Assembly (NCBI GenBank): GCA_032622095.1 | Contig: CP136063.1 | Coordinates: 143,423,950 to 143,487,949, forward strand | Reading direction: 5' to 3' | From: Siphonodentalium dalli | Taxonomy: Eukaryota; Mollusca; Scaphopoda; Gadilida; Siphonodentaliidae | DNA length: 64,000 bases | Shown here: piece by piece, positions 1-8,280 of the stretch | Position numbering within the stretch: position 1 is the stretch's first letter | How the letters are laid out: each line of letters opens with the position of its first letter | Position numbers and translations under genes: made by a program | Notes under the pieces: model-generated | Seen by the model: the letters and a program-made list of their open reading frames with translations, nothing else | Databases searched by the model: none | Told to the model about the DNA's origin: nothing

Positions 1-453
1 TTTGGAGATGACCAATTTTCATTTCATCACGACAGAATTATTATGGATAATTTCAATAACACGCATATTGATCCACTTTATTATTGGATATATGGTCAAC
101 ACATTTTGCTGGTATAATCATACTATCAGTACAATTTCTGGTATAATGGGAAAACTTCAGATAACTTATTTGTTTTCGACTCCATCGTTTTATACTACAT
201 ATATGCTGCTTTATAAAAAACAAGGAGAGAGAGACCACATTTTTAGAGTAAATTCATCAATATATAATCACACACGTAAAATTTCTATAATTCAGATTTC
301 ACAATGAAATATTTACCCCGGGTGAAAAAAGGAATTTGGTAGGGGTCACTCCCACTGGTGTATATACGGTATGTTTCTGATCGAAAAGGGGTATTGCATG
401 CAATTGACTTAATTTATCGATGAGGGGGGTATCACCATATATAGTAAGTTTAG
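1..453. other. Left edge, no gene recognised
   Basis: This is AT-rich sequence. A 101-codon frame at 2-307 (+) and an overlapping 61-codon antisense frame show no recognisable domain, signal peptide or repeat. They look like chance open frames. I see no RNA gene and no repeat unit here. Confidence 0.5.
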
Positions 454-457
454 TTAA

Positions 458-664
458 AGGGACACCAGGCCATTCGACGTGGGTTCAAACGAAATAAAAT
501 AAAGTTTATAAAAGTCTGTGAAATAAGTATTTCCAAGTATACATGTAACACCAGACATAAGCAATTTATCCAGATAACTCTACATATATACTCTACAGTT
601 CAGTGTCGATAGACTTCTATGTTTGTTTGCACCTCATGAACCACTGCGAATGTGTCAGGTCCCT
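458..664. mobile_element. TTAA-flanked MITE, 207 bp
   Basis: TTAA at 454-457 is followed by AGGGAC, and GTCCCT ends at 664 followed by TTAA at 665-668. The inverted similarity continues inward with gaps: CATTCG then GTGGGTTCA on the left, and CATTCG then AGTGGTTCA on the reversed right end, giving about 30 bp of imperfect terminal repeat. TTAA duplications are typical of piggyBac and Kolobok elements. There is no ORF, so it would be non-autonomous. The superfamily is inferred from the TTAA rule only. Confidence 0.7.
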
Positions 665-668
665 TTAA

Positions 669-952
669 AATATTTTGTTATGTAGTCAATAGAGTTATCA
701 CTCCTCCTACACATCGTGGACTCCTTATTCGTCCGACTTAAAGTTGTGCTCTGTAAATTTATGAGGAGGAATTAATTTTTTAATCGAACCAATTAGGGTA
801 GTGACGCACGTTCCAAATTAGTTGACAATAAGGAGGGGATCGTTCTGCATTTTATACAGAACGGTTTAAAGTTTGTCTCACGCTAGAGACAATTAAATAC
901 ATGGTGATATACACCATTGTCTGGCGGGGGGGGGGGGGGGTGGGGTCCACTG
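669..952. other. Short spacer with 15-G run
   Basis: No gene is seen. A run of 15 G at 926-940 lies just beyond the stop codon of LINE-A. It may belong to that element's 3' region or be an independent low-complexity tract; I cannot place the 3' end of LINE-A exactly. Confidence 0.4.
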
Positions 953-2941
953 TTAAGTGGTCTGTTGTTGGATAGCTATGTTCATTTGAACGATAAATTT
1001 ATATACGTTATGTAACACTTGATGTTTCTTATTTCTTAACAGTAAAGATGCCTTATGTGCACTCGGCCTTGTATAGTAAAATTTGGCTATGAATTTTTCG
1101 CGTACATGTTGAAGAACCGGACAAACTAGTAATGTATGGATTTCATCGCCCACTTGTTCGTTACAAAGTGTACATAGTCGGTCTCTAATTGGAATTTCAG
1201 TGTTACTCCATGATTTAGTTTCGATCGCCAAGTAATGATTACGCGTTCTGAAGCGCATTATAGTTTGTGCCTCTGCTGTCGTAAGCTTGAAAATGTAATT
1301 CTCAGTTTCAAACACTTCTTTAATTTCTCTGCAAAATAGATATTTATTGGACGATGCCATCGTTCTTCGCCAGTGGTTTATATACATATCTTTGAGTCCT
1401 GTTTTTGTCGTTTCTCGAAACCAGTTGAGGCTTACTATATTATGATAAAGCCAGACATGCATAAGGCCCATTTCATATAGAGTATTTTTGACGAGACTTA
1501 ACCAAGGATGGGTGTATTCATTTCCAGGGCTGTTAAAATCGTTATATATTGTATGATACAAGACGAATGATAATTTCGATTTAGGTCCACTAACAAGCCT
1601 CGCCCAGTAATTTAAAATTCTATGTTTAATTTTAAACCCAATCGGTAGAAGGCCCAACTCGCCATATACACAAATAGTCGGTGTCGAACTTTTTAACTTT
1701 AAGATATACTTCCAAAACCATAGTTCCGTTTTTCCAATCTGGTCAATATTTTCCGTACCCCAAATTTCACATCCATATATAAGCACTGGTACCACCGTTT
1801 TTTCATATAATTCAATTATGGTAGACAGGCTGAGTTTAAGTTTTCGCGTCTTCCATATGAGGGAAAACATTGATCGCTTCGATTCCTCGCACCTACGTTT
1901 AATTTCGGAGTTAGAAGATCCAGATTTGCTGAATATTATGCCTAGATATTTGTATTCCTTTGTCGTTTTAATTATTTTACCATCAAGCTTGAAAATCCTA
2001 CTGTGCTTTCTATTATGTCCGAAAATAACTACGGCGCTCTTTTCGTTATTAATTTTCATCTTCCAACGGGAACAATACCTTGTATATATATTCATAACTT
2101 TTTGTAATCCTTTTTTTGTCTTAGCAAATAAGACTGTATCGTCTGCATACAGGAGGCAAAATAACTTAACTAACCCGAACACTGCAGTTTCGCTTAAATC
2201 GGAAATTTGGATTCCATTTATTTGGTTTTCGGTCATAAAATTTTCAAGGTCGTTCAAGTAGATGGAAAAAAGTATCGGGGATAAATTCGCACCCTGCCTC
2301 AAGCCAATATCACAGGGGAAACTTGGAGAACATTGGTTATTATTAGTTACTCTAGATTTAACTCCATCATAAATATTCATAATTACATTTAGCACTTTTC
2401 CTGTTATACCAATATCAAATAGTTTGGTACAGAGTCCGACTCGCCACACATTATCGTATGCTTTTGATAAATCTATAAAAGCGCAGTATAAACTGGTGTC
2501 TTTTTTCTGAGTGAGTTCAATGAGGCACTTCAAGGTAAACATGTGATCGACTGTTGAATAATTCTTACGAAAACCAGCTTGGTTCTCGGACAAGAGATGA
2601 TTTTGTTCTAGAAATATATTGATTCGGTTACTGAGAATAGATGTAAATAACTTCGCGATACAGCTTACCAACGTGATAGGTCTATAGTTTTCTGGCAGCA
2701 TAGAATCCTTAGCTTTGTAAATCGGTTGTATTAGGCCTATACCCCACTCGTTGGGGATAATACCACAATTGAGAATAATGTTAAAAAAATTTAAATATAT
2801 AAATTTCATTTTGTGGAATGTCGATTTGGTATACTCATTTCGAATAGAGTCTACTCCACTGGCCTTCCCATTTTTTAGGTTTCTAACTGCAAGTTCTATT
2901 TCATCAGTTGTAATCTCAACGTCTAAACAACAAGTTTTCAT
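953..2941 (-). CDS. LINE-A ORF2: reverse transcriptase and CCHC tail
   Basis: This 662-codon frame is the RT of a non-LTR retrotransposon, which would copy element RNA onto a nicked target. The fingers region has ENYRPITLVSCIAK and AGFRKNYSTVDHM. Motif A is FIDLSKAYDNVW near residue 155, motif B is GLRQGANLSP, and the catalytic YADD is at about residue 265. The C-terminus has a zinc-knuckle-like C-x2-C-x8-H-x4-C (CTLCNEQVGDEIHTLLVC). There is no RNase H. All catalytic RT residues I can see are intact, but the frame is separated from its own upstream linker by a frameshift near 2942-3040, so it is part of a broken ORF. The ATG at 2941 is internal to the ancestral protein. The clade is unresolved (jockey/I- or L1-like). 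Confidence 0.85.
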   Translation of the reverse strand: MKTCCLDVEITTDEIELAVRNLKNGKASGVDSIRNEYTKSTFHKMKFIYLNFFNIILNCGIIPNEWGIGLIQPIYKAKDSMLPENYRPITLVSCIAKLFTSILSNRINIFLEQNHLLSENQAGFRKNYSTVDHMFTLKCLIELTQKKDTSLYCAFIDLSKAYDNVWRVGLCTKLFDIGITGKVLNVIMNIYDGVKSRVTNNNQCSPSFPCDIGLRQGANLSPILFSIYLNDLENFMTENQINGIQISDLSETAVFGLVKLFCLLYADDTVLFAKTKKGLQKVMNIYTRYCSRWKMKINNEKSAVVIFGHNRKHSRIFKLDGKIIKTTKEYKYLGIIFSKSGSSNSEIKRRCEESKRSMFSLIWKTRKLKLSLSTIIELYEKTVVPVLIYGCEIWGTENIDQIGKTELWFWKYILKLKSSTPTICVYGELGLLPIGFKIKHRILNYWARLVSGPKSKLSFVLYHTIYNDFNSPGNEYTHPWLSLVKNTLYEMGLMHVWLYHNIVSLNWFRETTKTGLKDMYINHWRRTMASSNKYLFCREIKEVFETENYIFKLTTAEAQTIMRFRTRNHYLAIETKSWSNTEIPIRDRLCTLCNEQVGDEIHTLLVCPVLQHVREKFIAKFYYTRPSAHKASLLLRNKKHQVLHNVYKFIVQMNIAIQQQTT

Positions 2942-3692
2942 CGGCGGGTTGAAGGTGTCAATATCTGATGTATCAGATCTATTTTGATCACTAAAATATT
3001 CATGAAACTGTTTTATTGAAGGAGTTTTTTTTGTCTTGTTTCATTATCAGCATCCCTTAGAAGTCTCCAATACTCACGCGGCGATTTAGTTTTCATTTTA
3101 GAAATGTTTTCACGCATATCATAATCATATACTTTTTTGGCATTTCGCAATACCCGCTTATATTTTCTGCGCGCGTCAATCATACGTTGTCGATTATTTT
3201 CATTCGGCTGTTCCCTATATGTTTTGCAAGTTTTTCGGTAGGATTTTCTAAATTCAACACACGAACCTTTATACCACGGTTGGCATCTTCGTTTGCAGGA
3301 TTTATATTTGGGATTTGGCATTTTTGTGCCCAGACTCTGTCTCGCGGCTCCACAATAAAGATTTTTCAATAAGTTATTAGCGTTTGAGATGTCATCATGT
3401 GTTATACAATTTCCATCTATAAAAGCGTTTTCTAATGATATAAGTTTTTCCATAAGATTGGTAGTTTCTGTTGAGCTAAGGCTATCAACAATGTACCCTG
3501 ACCTTTCATCGGTCCATCGGTTGAAATTTACATTACGCGTCTCGTACCCACGTTCGGGTATTTCCCCGCATAAATCCCCTAACTGTTCACGTGATTGGGA
3601 AAACCCATTGCCAGTACATTCCGCGACAATACACAATGCCAGGGTATTATGTGCGTCGCTGAGAAGTTCATTGTAATCACTCACCATGAAGT
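953..3692 (-). mobile_element. LINE-A, 5'-truncated non-LTR retrotransposon
   Basis: The minus strand holds the C-terminal part of a LINE ORF2 in two frames: the linker after the endonuclease (3692-3013), then the RT and CCHC tail (2941-953). The first residues, FDFMVSDYNELLSD, align with the same region of LINE-E (VADFDNLLSD at about 32350), so the two belong to one family. Everything upstream, including the whole endonuclease, is missing at about 3692, where the TTTGAG tail of LINE-B begins. No endonuclease remnant of this family was found beyond LINE-B, so truncation is more likely than a simple nested split. Confidence 0.85.
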
Positions 3693-3714
3693 CAAAACTC
3701 AAACTCAAACTCAA
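3013..3714 (-). pseudogene. LINE-A ORF2 linker, frameshifted
   Basis: This is the basic linker between endonuclease and RT in LINE-A. It has a CKRRCQPWYKGSCVEFRKSYRKTCKTYRE stretch and the motif SKMKTKSPREYWRLLRDAD that precedes the RT domain in LINE ORF2 proteins; LINE-D has KPKEYWSLVKQLD and LINE-E LRDYWKLLGSK at the same place. It is in a different frame from the RT ORF downstream. The first residues (SLSLSF) come from the TTTGAG repeat of the adjoining element, so the ATG at 3714 is not a real start. Confidence 0.8.
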
Positions 3715-3716
3715 GT
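3693..3716 (-). repeat. TTTGAG tandem 3' tail of LINE-B
   Basis: Read on the minus strand, CACTTGAG is followed by TTTGAG repeats, just after a CAAATAAAAT polyadenylation-like site. Tails of short tandem repeats instead of poly(A) are usual for CR1/L2-type LINEs. The tail runs straight into the LINE-A coding sequence. Confidence 0.75.
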
Positions 3717-4133
3717 GATTTTATTTGATGCTCAGTATACATAAATTACAATATGGTAATGGGGCTCCGTGGAAGCCATGGCTTATGTGTCAGAGCCCTA
3801 TAATAATACAATAATTATAATATAGACATAATGTGGGTGCAAGTGCAAGAGGAGAAGAACAGTTGAGAGAGAGAAAGAGATGTAGGTTGGGAGGGGGAGG
3901 GGTGGGGTGGTAAATGGTGTGCATAATATGTTGAAGATACGCTCATAAGCAATAGAACTATATGTTACTTGATTTCCTGAAACATTATTATTTCAATTTA
4001 ATGAATGTGTAAGGCTGTGACTGAGTTACCAGTGGATCTCAGTTGATTTGGGCTAAGAATATGGTGCTTTGTTTGTTTTTTGTCCTTTGATGAATTTGAA
4101 TAATATAGAAGGTGATTAACACATATGGGTCAT

Positions 4134-5505
4134 TTATGATACATTATAGCTATTGATAAAGTGATCTTTTAGATATTTGGGGTACTCAATACATGTTTCA
4201 ATGCTTAATTTGCAATCTTCAGGGAGGCTATTCCATAATGCTCGGGCTTTGTTTGAGATTGCATTTTTTGAGGGTTTGGTCCTTTTAAATTCATGATATA
4301 GATTACCTTTTGATTTTGAGCGAGTATTATGGCTATGTATATCTGCTAGGTTTGTGAATAATTTTGATAAGGAATCGGGTAGTGCATGTGTATGGTAGTC
4401 ATGCAGTATTCTAATTAGCTGCATGTTCCCAATGTCATCAAGCATTAGTAGTTTGGCTTGTCTGGAATATGTGGAAATATTACTAGTACCATTTGAGATA
4501 ATTTTTAGGGCATTCTCCTGTAATTTTCTGATTTTAGTAAGATTATTTTTGGTTGACGAACTCCAGATTGCATTACAGTAGGTCAGGTAGGGTATAATTA
4601 ACGATAAATACACGGTTTTCAATGTAGCAGTAGGAACAAAGTCACTGATTTTTCTCAGAATTCCAACATTACTGGAGAGTTTAGAGCATATTAAACTTAT
4701 GTGTTTGTCCCAAGATAGATTGTCTTCAATAGTGACACCTAAAAATTTAGTATTCGTCACTCTGTTGATGGTCTTGTCATTTATATTAAGTATTGGTAAT
4801 ACTTCAGGTAGTGAACAATTAGTGAAGAGCATATCATTTGTTTTATCAATGTTCAATGATAATTTGTTAGCAGCAAACCACTGACTCATATAGTCCATTT
4901 CAATGTTAACTCTGTTAAATAGGTTGTGGATATCTTTATCAGAACAAAATGCATTTGTGTCATCAGCAAAAAGAATCAGTTTGACATCTTTACATACACT
5001 AGGAAGGTCATTCATGTAGATTAGAAATAGAAGAGGCCCTAAGATATAACCTTGTGGAACACCACATGTAATTTCATTGAGTTCTGATATGTGACCATCA
5101 TATTGGACACATTGTTTTCTATGCGTAAGATAATCATGAAACCATTTCAGTGCAACCCCACGACATCCATAATTCTCTAGTTTTTTTTAGCATTATACTG
5201 TGATTAATTGTATCAAATGCCTTAGACAAATCGAGGAACACCCCAATTGTGTGCTCACGATTGTCTAGGGCACCAGTTATTTTTTCTATGAGGTCAGTCA
5301 GTGCTAGAATTGTGGAATGATTCTTCCTAAAACCATATTGACTACTATATAAAATCTTATGTTTCTCCAAGTAGTTAATTAGTCTGTTATACATAAGTTT
5401 TTCAAGTATTTTAGAAAAGATCGGTAGTACAGATACTGGTCTGTAGTTGCCAATTACACTTGGGTCTTTTGCTTTAAAGATTGGTGATACTTTAGCAAAT
5501 TTCAT
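4134..5505 (-). pseudogene. LINE-B reverse transcriptase, one frameshift
   Basis: The frame 5505-5134 carries the RT fingers (KVSPIFKAKD, NYRPVSVLPIFSKILEKLMY, QYGFRKNHST) and motif A (FLDLSKAFDTINH). The frame 5015-4134 carries motif C as LFADD and the thumb and C-terminal part, ending at a stop at 4134. Between them the minus strand reads a run of eight A (about 5187-5180); a one-base shift there restores KLENYGCRGVALKWF and then motif B, GVPQGYILGP. So a single homopolymer indel breaks the RT. There is no CCHC tail, unlike LINE-A, D and E. Confidence 0.85.
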
Positions 5506-5609
5506 TTGTTCTGGGAATACACCCTGTGAGAGAGATAAGTTACAGATATATGTCAGAGGTTGAATAAAAAATTCTGCACACTGTTTTAAGGCACCACAAT
5601 TAAATTCAT

Positions 5610-6312
5610 CTAATCCGCTACAAACTCGAGAGCACCAGGAGTAAACAACAAGTAATCAATGACACTCACGTCTTTGCATGTCACGTGTCCTAATCCGCAG
5701 TCCCAACCCAGACGACCGTTGCCAATATAAAGGTCAGCACGCCCAGACAATGAAATCAAACGGTAACCGTAATTATTTGTACGTTTGTCCTGAGATGCAC
5801 GCGGAGGGAGATTTTGAATGGTCGTCGACTCATCATTTGTTGCATGATCAATCAATTTGGCTGTTCTTTAATTAAAGTCACCAATCATAAGAATATTGTC
5901 ACAAACTGCCCTTACTTCAGCCAGAGACATATCAAAACAGTCACCGGAACTATATCTAGAGCCTTCCGGGGGAATGTAAACATTGCCTAATACGAGTGAT
6001 CGTTCGGGTCCAAATTTCAACATAAGCCAGGTGACATATTCATATTTAAATTTCATAATTTTGACTAGGCACATCAACCCGGTTTTAATCAAAACACATA
6101 TTCCGCCCGATCTATAACCAGTTACTGATTTTCTGTTCTGAATGATTACTGTTGTGTACCCTGGGATCTCGACTTTGTCGACATCATCAGTTTTACATTC
6201 CTAAACAACAAAATTTCATAAGAACACACATAATCAAAAAATTCAGGATCAATCAGTTTGCTTCTTATACCACACACGTTCAATGACAACAAATTTATGG
6301 TTGTCAGCTTCA
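5610..6312 (-). pseudogene. LINE-B apurinic-type endonuclease, broken
   Basis: This is an EEP-fold endonuclease domain that would nick the target DNA. The N-terminal strand reads LLSLNVCGIRSK (about 6290), followed by an acidic ECKTD, SGGICVLIKTGL, then GNVYIPPEGSRY and ILMIGDFN (5868-6092), and NGRLGWDCGLGHVT with VSVIDYLL (5610-5855). It occupies several frames, so at least two indels are present. It stops abruptly after LLFTPGALEFVAD, without the SDH motif that normally follows, and the next bases already encode RT sequence (SGLDEFNCGALKQ). An internal deletion of the EN end, the linker and the start of RT is the simplest reading. Confidence 0.8.
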
Positions 6313-6328
6313 CGTCGCCCCCTCTGTC

Positions 6329-7096
6329 CTATGCATTCCTCTCCCCAAACATCCCTTCAATATATTTATAGGGTGGGGGTTTTATATTTTCAACAAGGCC
6401 ACCATTAATTAATAGTTTGTCCCCTTTCACATTTGCTCTGTCGCCGTTTTTCTTTGCATCTTTCATTTTTGGTAACAATACATCTTTCCTGTATGTCTGC
6501 ATTTCCTTCGGAAACTGCTCACTCATATAACATCCAGGAATGCTTTGTAGTTTTCCTCCAGATTTCTTCACCATTTCACGTTGTTTGTTATAGTTAAATC
6601 TGGCAACTATGGGCCTTTTATCATTTGGGTTCCTCCTTGACCCAATACGATGGACGTTACCCAATGACACATCCTCTTTAACTCCCAGGCTGTTCTTAAA
6701 GAATTTCTTCAAAACATCTTCAGTTGTTATGTTATTTCTCTCATCCTCCGTTTCATCAACACCTGTGAATATTAGATTATATTTCATCGACCTGGCACGC
6801 AGATCCACAATTGACTCTTGTGCTTTTGCATGTTCGATTTTTAGAGTCTGCATTTCGGTTACCATCTCATCCTGCTTAGTTTTCATCGCTTGAACATCTT
6901 CCATAAGTGCACCCTGCTCGAGTTCCATCTTAGTTGTCACGCTTATAGCTTTGTCAGATTTACCTCTCGTTTCTGTCAAATCACTCCCCATTTGTACCAT
7001 ATTTCCTTCGACACCTTTGAGGCGACCATCCATTTCTTCATACTTTTCATGTAAAGCATCAACAGAATCCAACCTTTTATTTATTTTGCCCAACAT
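6329..7096 (-). CDS. LINE-B ORF1 C-terminal part, coiled coil and RRM-like
   Basis: This is a 255-codon frame. Residues 1-95 are heptad-like and charged (coiled coil), as in trimerising ORF1 proteins. Residues 100-205 resemble the L1 ORF1p/transposase-22 RNA-binding core (SMKYNLIFTGVDE, GNVHRIGSRR, RPIVARFNYNKQREMV). A C-terminal domain ends LLINGGLVENIKPPPY. It would bind element RNA and act as a nucleic-acid chaperone. The upstream frame 7474-7115 is in the same frame, separated only by TAA and six codons, so this is probably the C-terminal two thirds of one protein. Confidence 0.75.
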   Translation of the reverse strand: MLGKINKRLDSVDALHEKYEEMDGRLKGVEGNMVQMGSDLTETRGKSDKAISVTTKMELEQGALMEDVQAMKTKQDEMVTEMQTLKIEHAKAQESIVDLRARSMKYNLIFTGVDETEDERNNITTEDVLKKFFKNSLGVKEDVSLGNVHRIGSRRNPNDKRPIVARFNYNKQREMVKKSGGKLQSIPGCYMSEQFPKEMQTYRKDVLLPKMKDAKKNGDRANVKGDKLLINGGLVENIKPPPYKYIEGMFGERNA

Positions 7097-7114
7097 TTTG
7101 AGAATTATAGTGAA

Positions 7115-7474
7115 TTAGCTGCCACTCATCGATGTGTTATAATCTCCGCTAGTGTCTTCATCGCCCAGTAGATTGGTCAATTTATCATACAGATCATTGT
7201 TGTTATTACTACTAATCGCCTGCTGATCTAGGGAAGTGAATGTTTGCACATCGGGTAATGATTCGGGCGCATTCTTTCCAGAGGCATATTTATTTTCAAA
7301 AGTTGGATGTGGGTGGTCTCCATTATTCAGAATAGAAAGTGAATCACCAATTACCTCAGAAAGAGAATCATCAAAACTTGAAACAGCGACATTTCCTCTC
7401 GGTGGCGGTAATTCCTGGCTGGCCTTTCGTTTGTTCGTATCCATATCCATCTCCATCTTCTTCATTAAATCCAA
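7115..7474 (-). CDS. LINE-B ORF1 N-terminal part, ends at in-frame TAA
   Basis: This is a 119-codon frame that starts MDLMKKMEMDMDTNKRKASQ. It is acidic, rich in Ser and Asn, and predicted disordered, as ORF1 N-termini often are. It stops at TAA (7115-7117). The codons after the stop (FTIILK) run straight into the coiled-coil ORF in the same frame, so one substitution may have split ORF1. Alternatively it could be a separate small ORF with a natural reinitiation site. Confidence 0.6.
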   Translation of the reverse strand: MDLMKKMEMDMDTNKRKASQELPPPRGNVAVSSFDDSLSEVIGDSLSILNNGDHPHPTFENKYASGKNAPESLPDVQTFTSLDQQAISSNNNNDLYDKLTNLLGDEDTSGDYNTSMSGS

Positions 7475-7619
7475 TTTTTACGTGGTGTTACAACGGTTAA
7501 TAAAACAATAATCCAATTTTGATGAACTATAATGAATTTTCCCTCGATATGGTCTTAAAAAAGAGTTTTACCGTGATGTTTCTCCCTCGACATTTTGTTG
7601 ACATCCGATACCCGCGCCT

Positions 7620-8280
7620 GCGCAAACCGATTGTAGAGGCTTTGTTGTACAGTGTCTTTGCTCATGACTTCGTCTGCAGAGGTCAATGGTTTTTTTCTTA
7701 AAGCTTCGCTTGTAGAGGTTGTACACGTTATGACTGTGCTCACGACTTCGACTGTAGAGGTCTTTACCTTTTCATAAAGCTTCGCTTGTAGAGGGTTTTT
7801 CACATTGTGCATTTTACCACGCTGGCAGTGGTGAAATATTTCTTCGCTTGTCGAGGTTATATATTGCATACACGCACACATCAAGTTGTTTCGACCACGA
7901 CTGTACTGGTCACTTCGATCGCTGGCATGGACAGCGAGCTTGATGCGTTGTGGTTGTCAGCGTGTGCTTTTGACTTCGTCTGTAGAGGTCATGGAGTTTT
8001 TATAAAGTTTCACTTGTTGGGGTGTTTTCTTGAATACCCGTTCTGACTGTGATAACGATTTCAATTACGAGGTTTGTGCGTTTTTATTTTGCTTCGTTTG
8101 GAGAGGTTTTTCACATTGTGCATTTTCATCACGCTGGTAGTGGTGAAATACTTCACTTGTGTTGTCATATTAGCAATATATTTTCTTCGCTTGACGAGGT
8201 TATATATTGCATACGCGCACACATCACGTTGTTTCGACAACGACTGTAGTGGTCACGTCAATCGCTGACATGTGTCGCGG
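7620..8280. repeat. Degenerate repeat field with CTTCGctTGTAGAGG motifs
   Basis: The motif GACTTCG-x-CTG-x-AGAGGT recurs at 7666, 7744 and 7972, and CTTCGCTTGTAGAGG-like words recur between them (78-bp spacing for the first pair). A longer block containing CACATTGTGCATTTT, GTGGTGAAATA and GAGGTTATATATTGCATAC occurs at 7801-7935 and again at 8112-8275, offset by 311 to 343 bp. Frames here on both strands are repeat artefacts. It could be the 5' region of LINE-B or an independent tandem repeat. Confidence 0.6.

Larger units (their letters stand above)
3693..7511 (-). mobile_element. LINE-B, CR1/L2-like element, decayed
   Basis: In order on the minus strand: ORF1 (7474-6329), endonuclease (about 6312-5618), RT (about 5617-4134), a roughly 420-bp 3' UTR, an AATAAA-like site and a short TTTGAG tandem tail at about 3716-3693. 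RT wording such as GVFLDLSKAFDTINH and GVPQGYILGPLLF, together with a microsatellite 3' tail, fits the CR1/L2/Daphne group. Three kinds of damage are visible: an in-frame stop in ORF1, an EN-RT deletion, and frameshifts in EN and RT. The 5' limit is uncertain; repeats at 7620-8280 could be its 5' region or unrelated. Confidence 0.85.

Noticed and set aside
1818-2261. 147-codon plus frame antisense to LINE-A RT
   Set aside because: Shadow of the real RT reading frame on the other strand.
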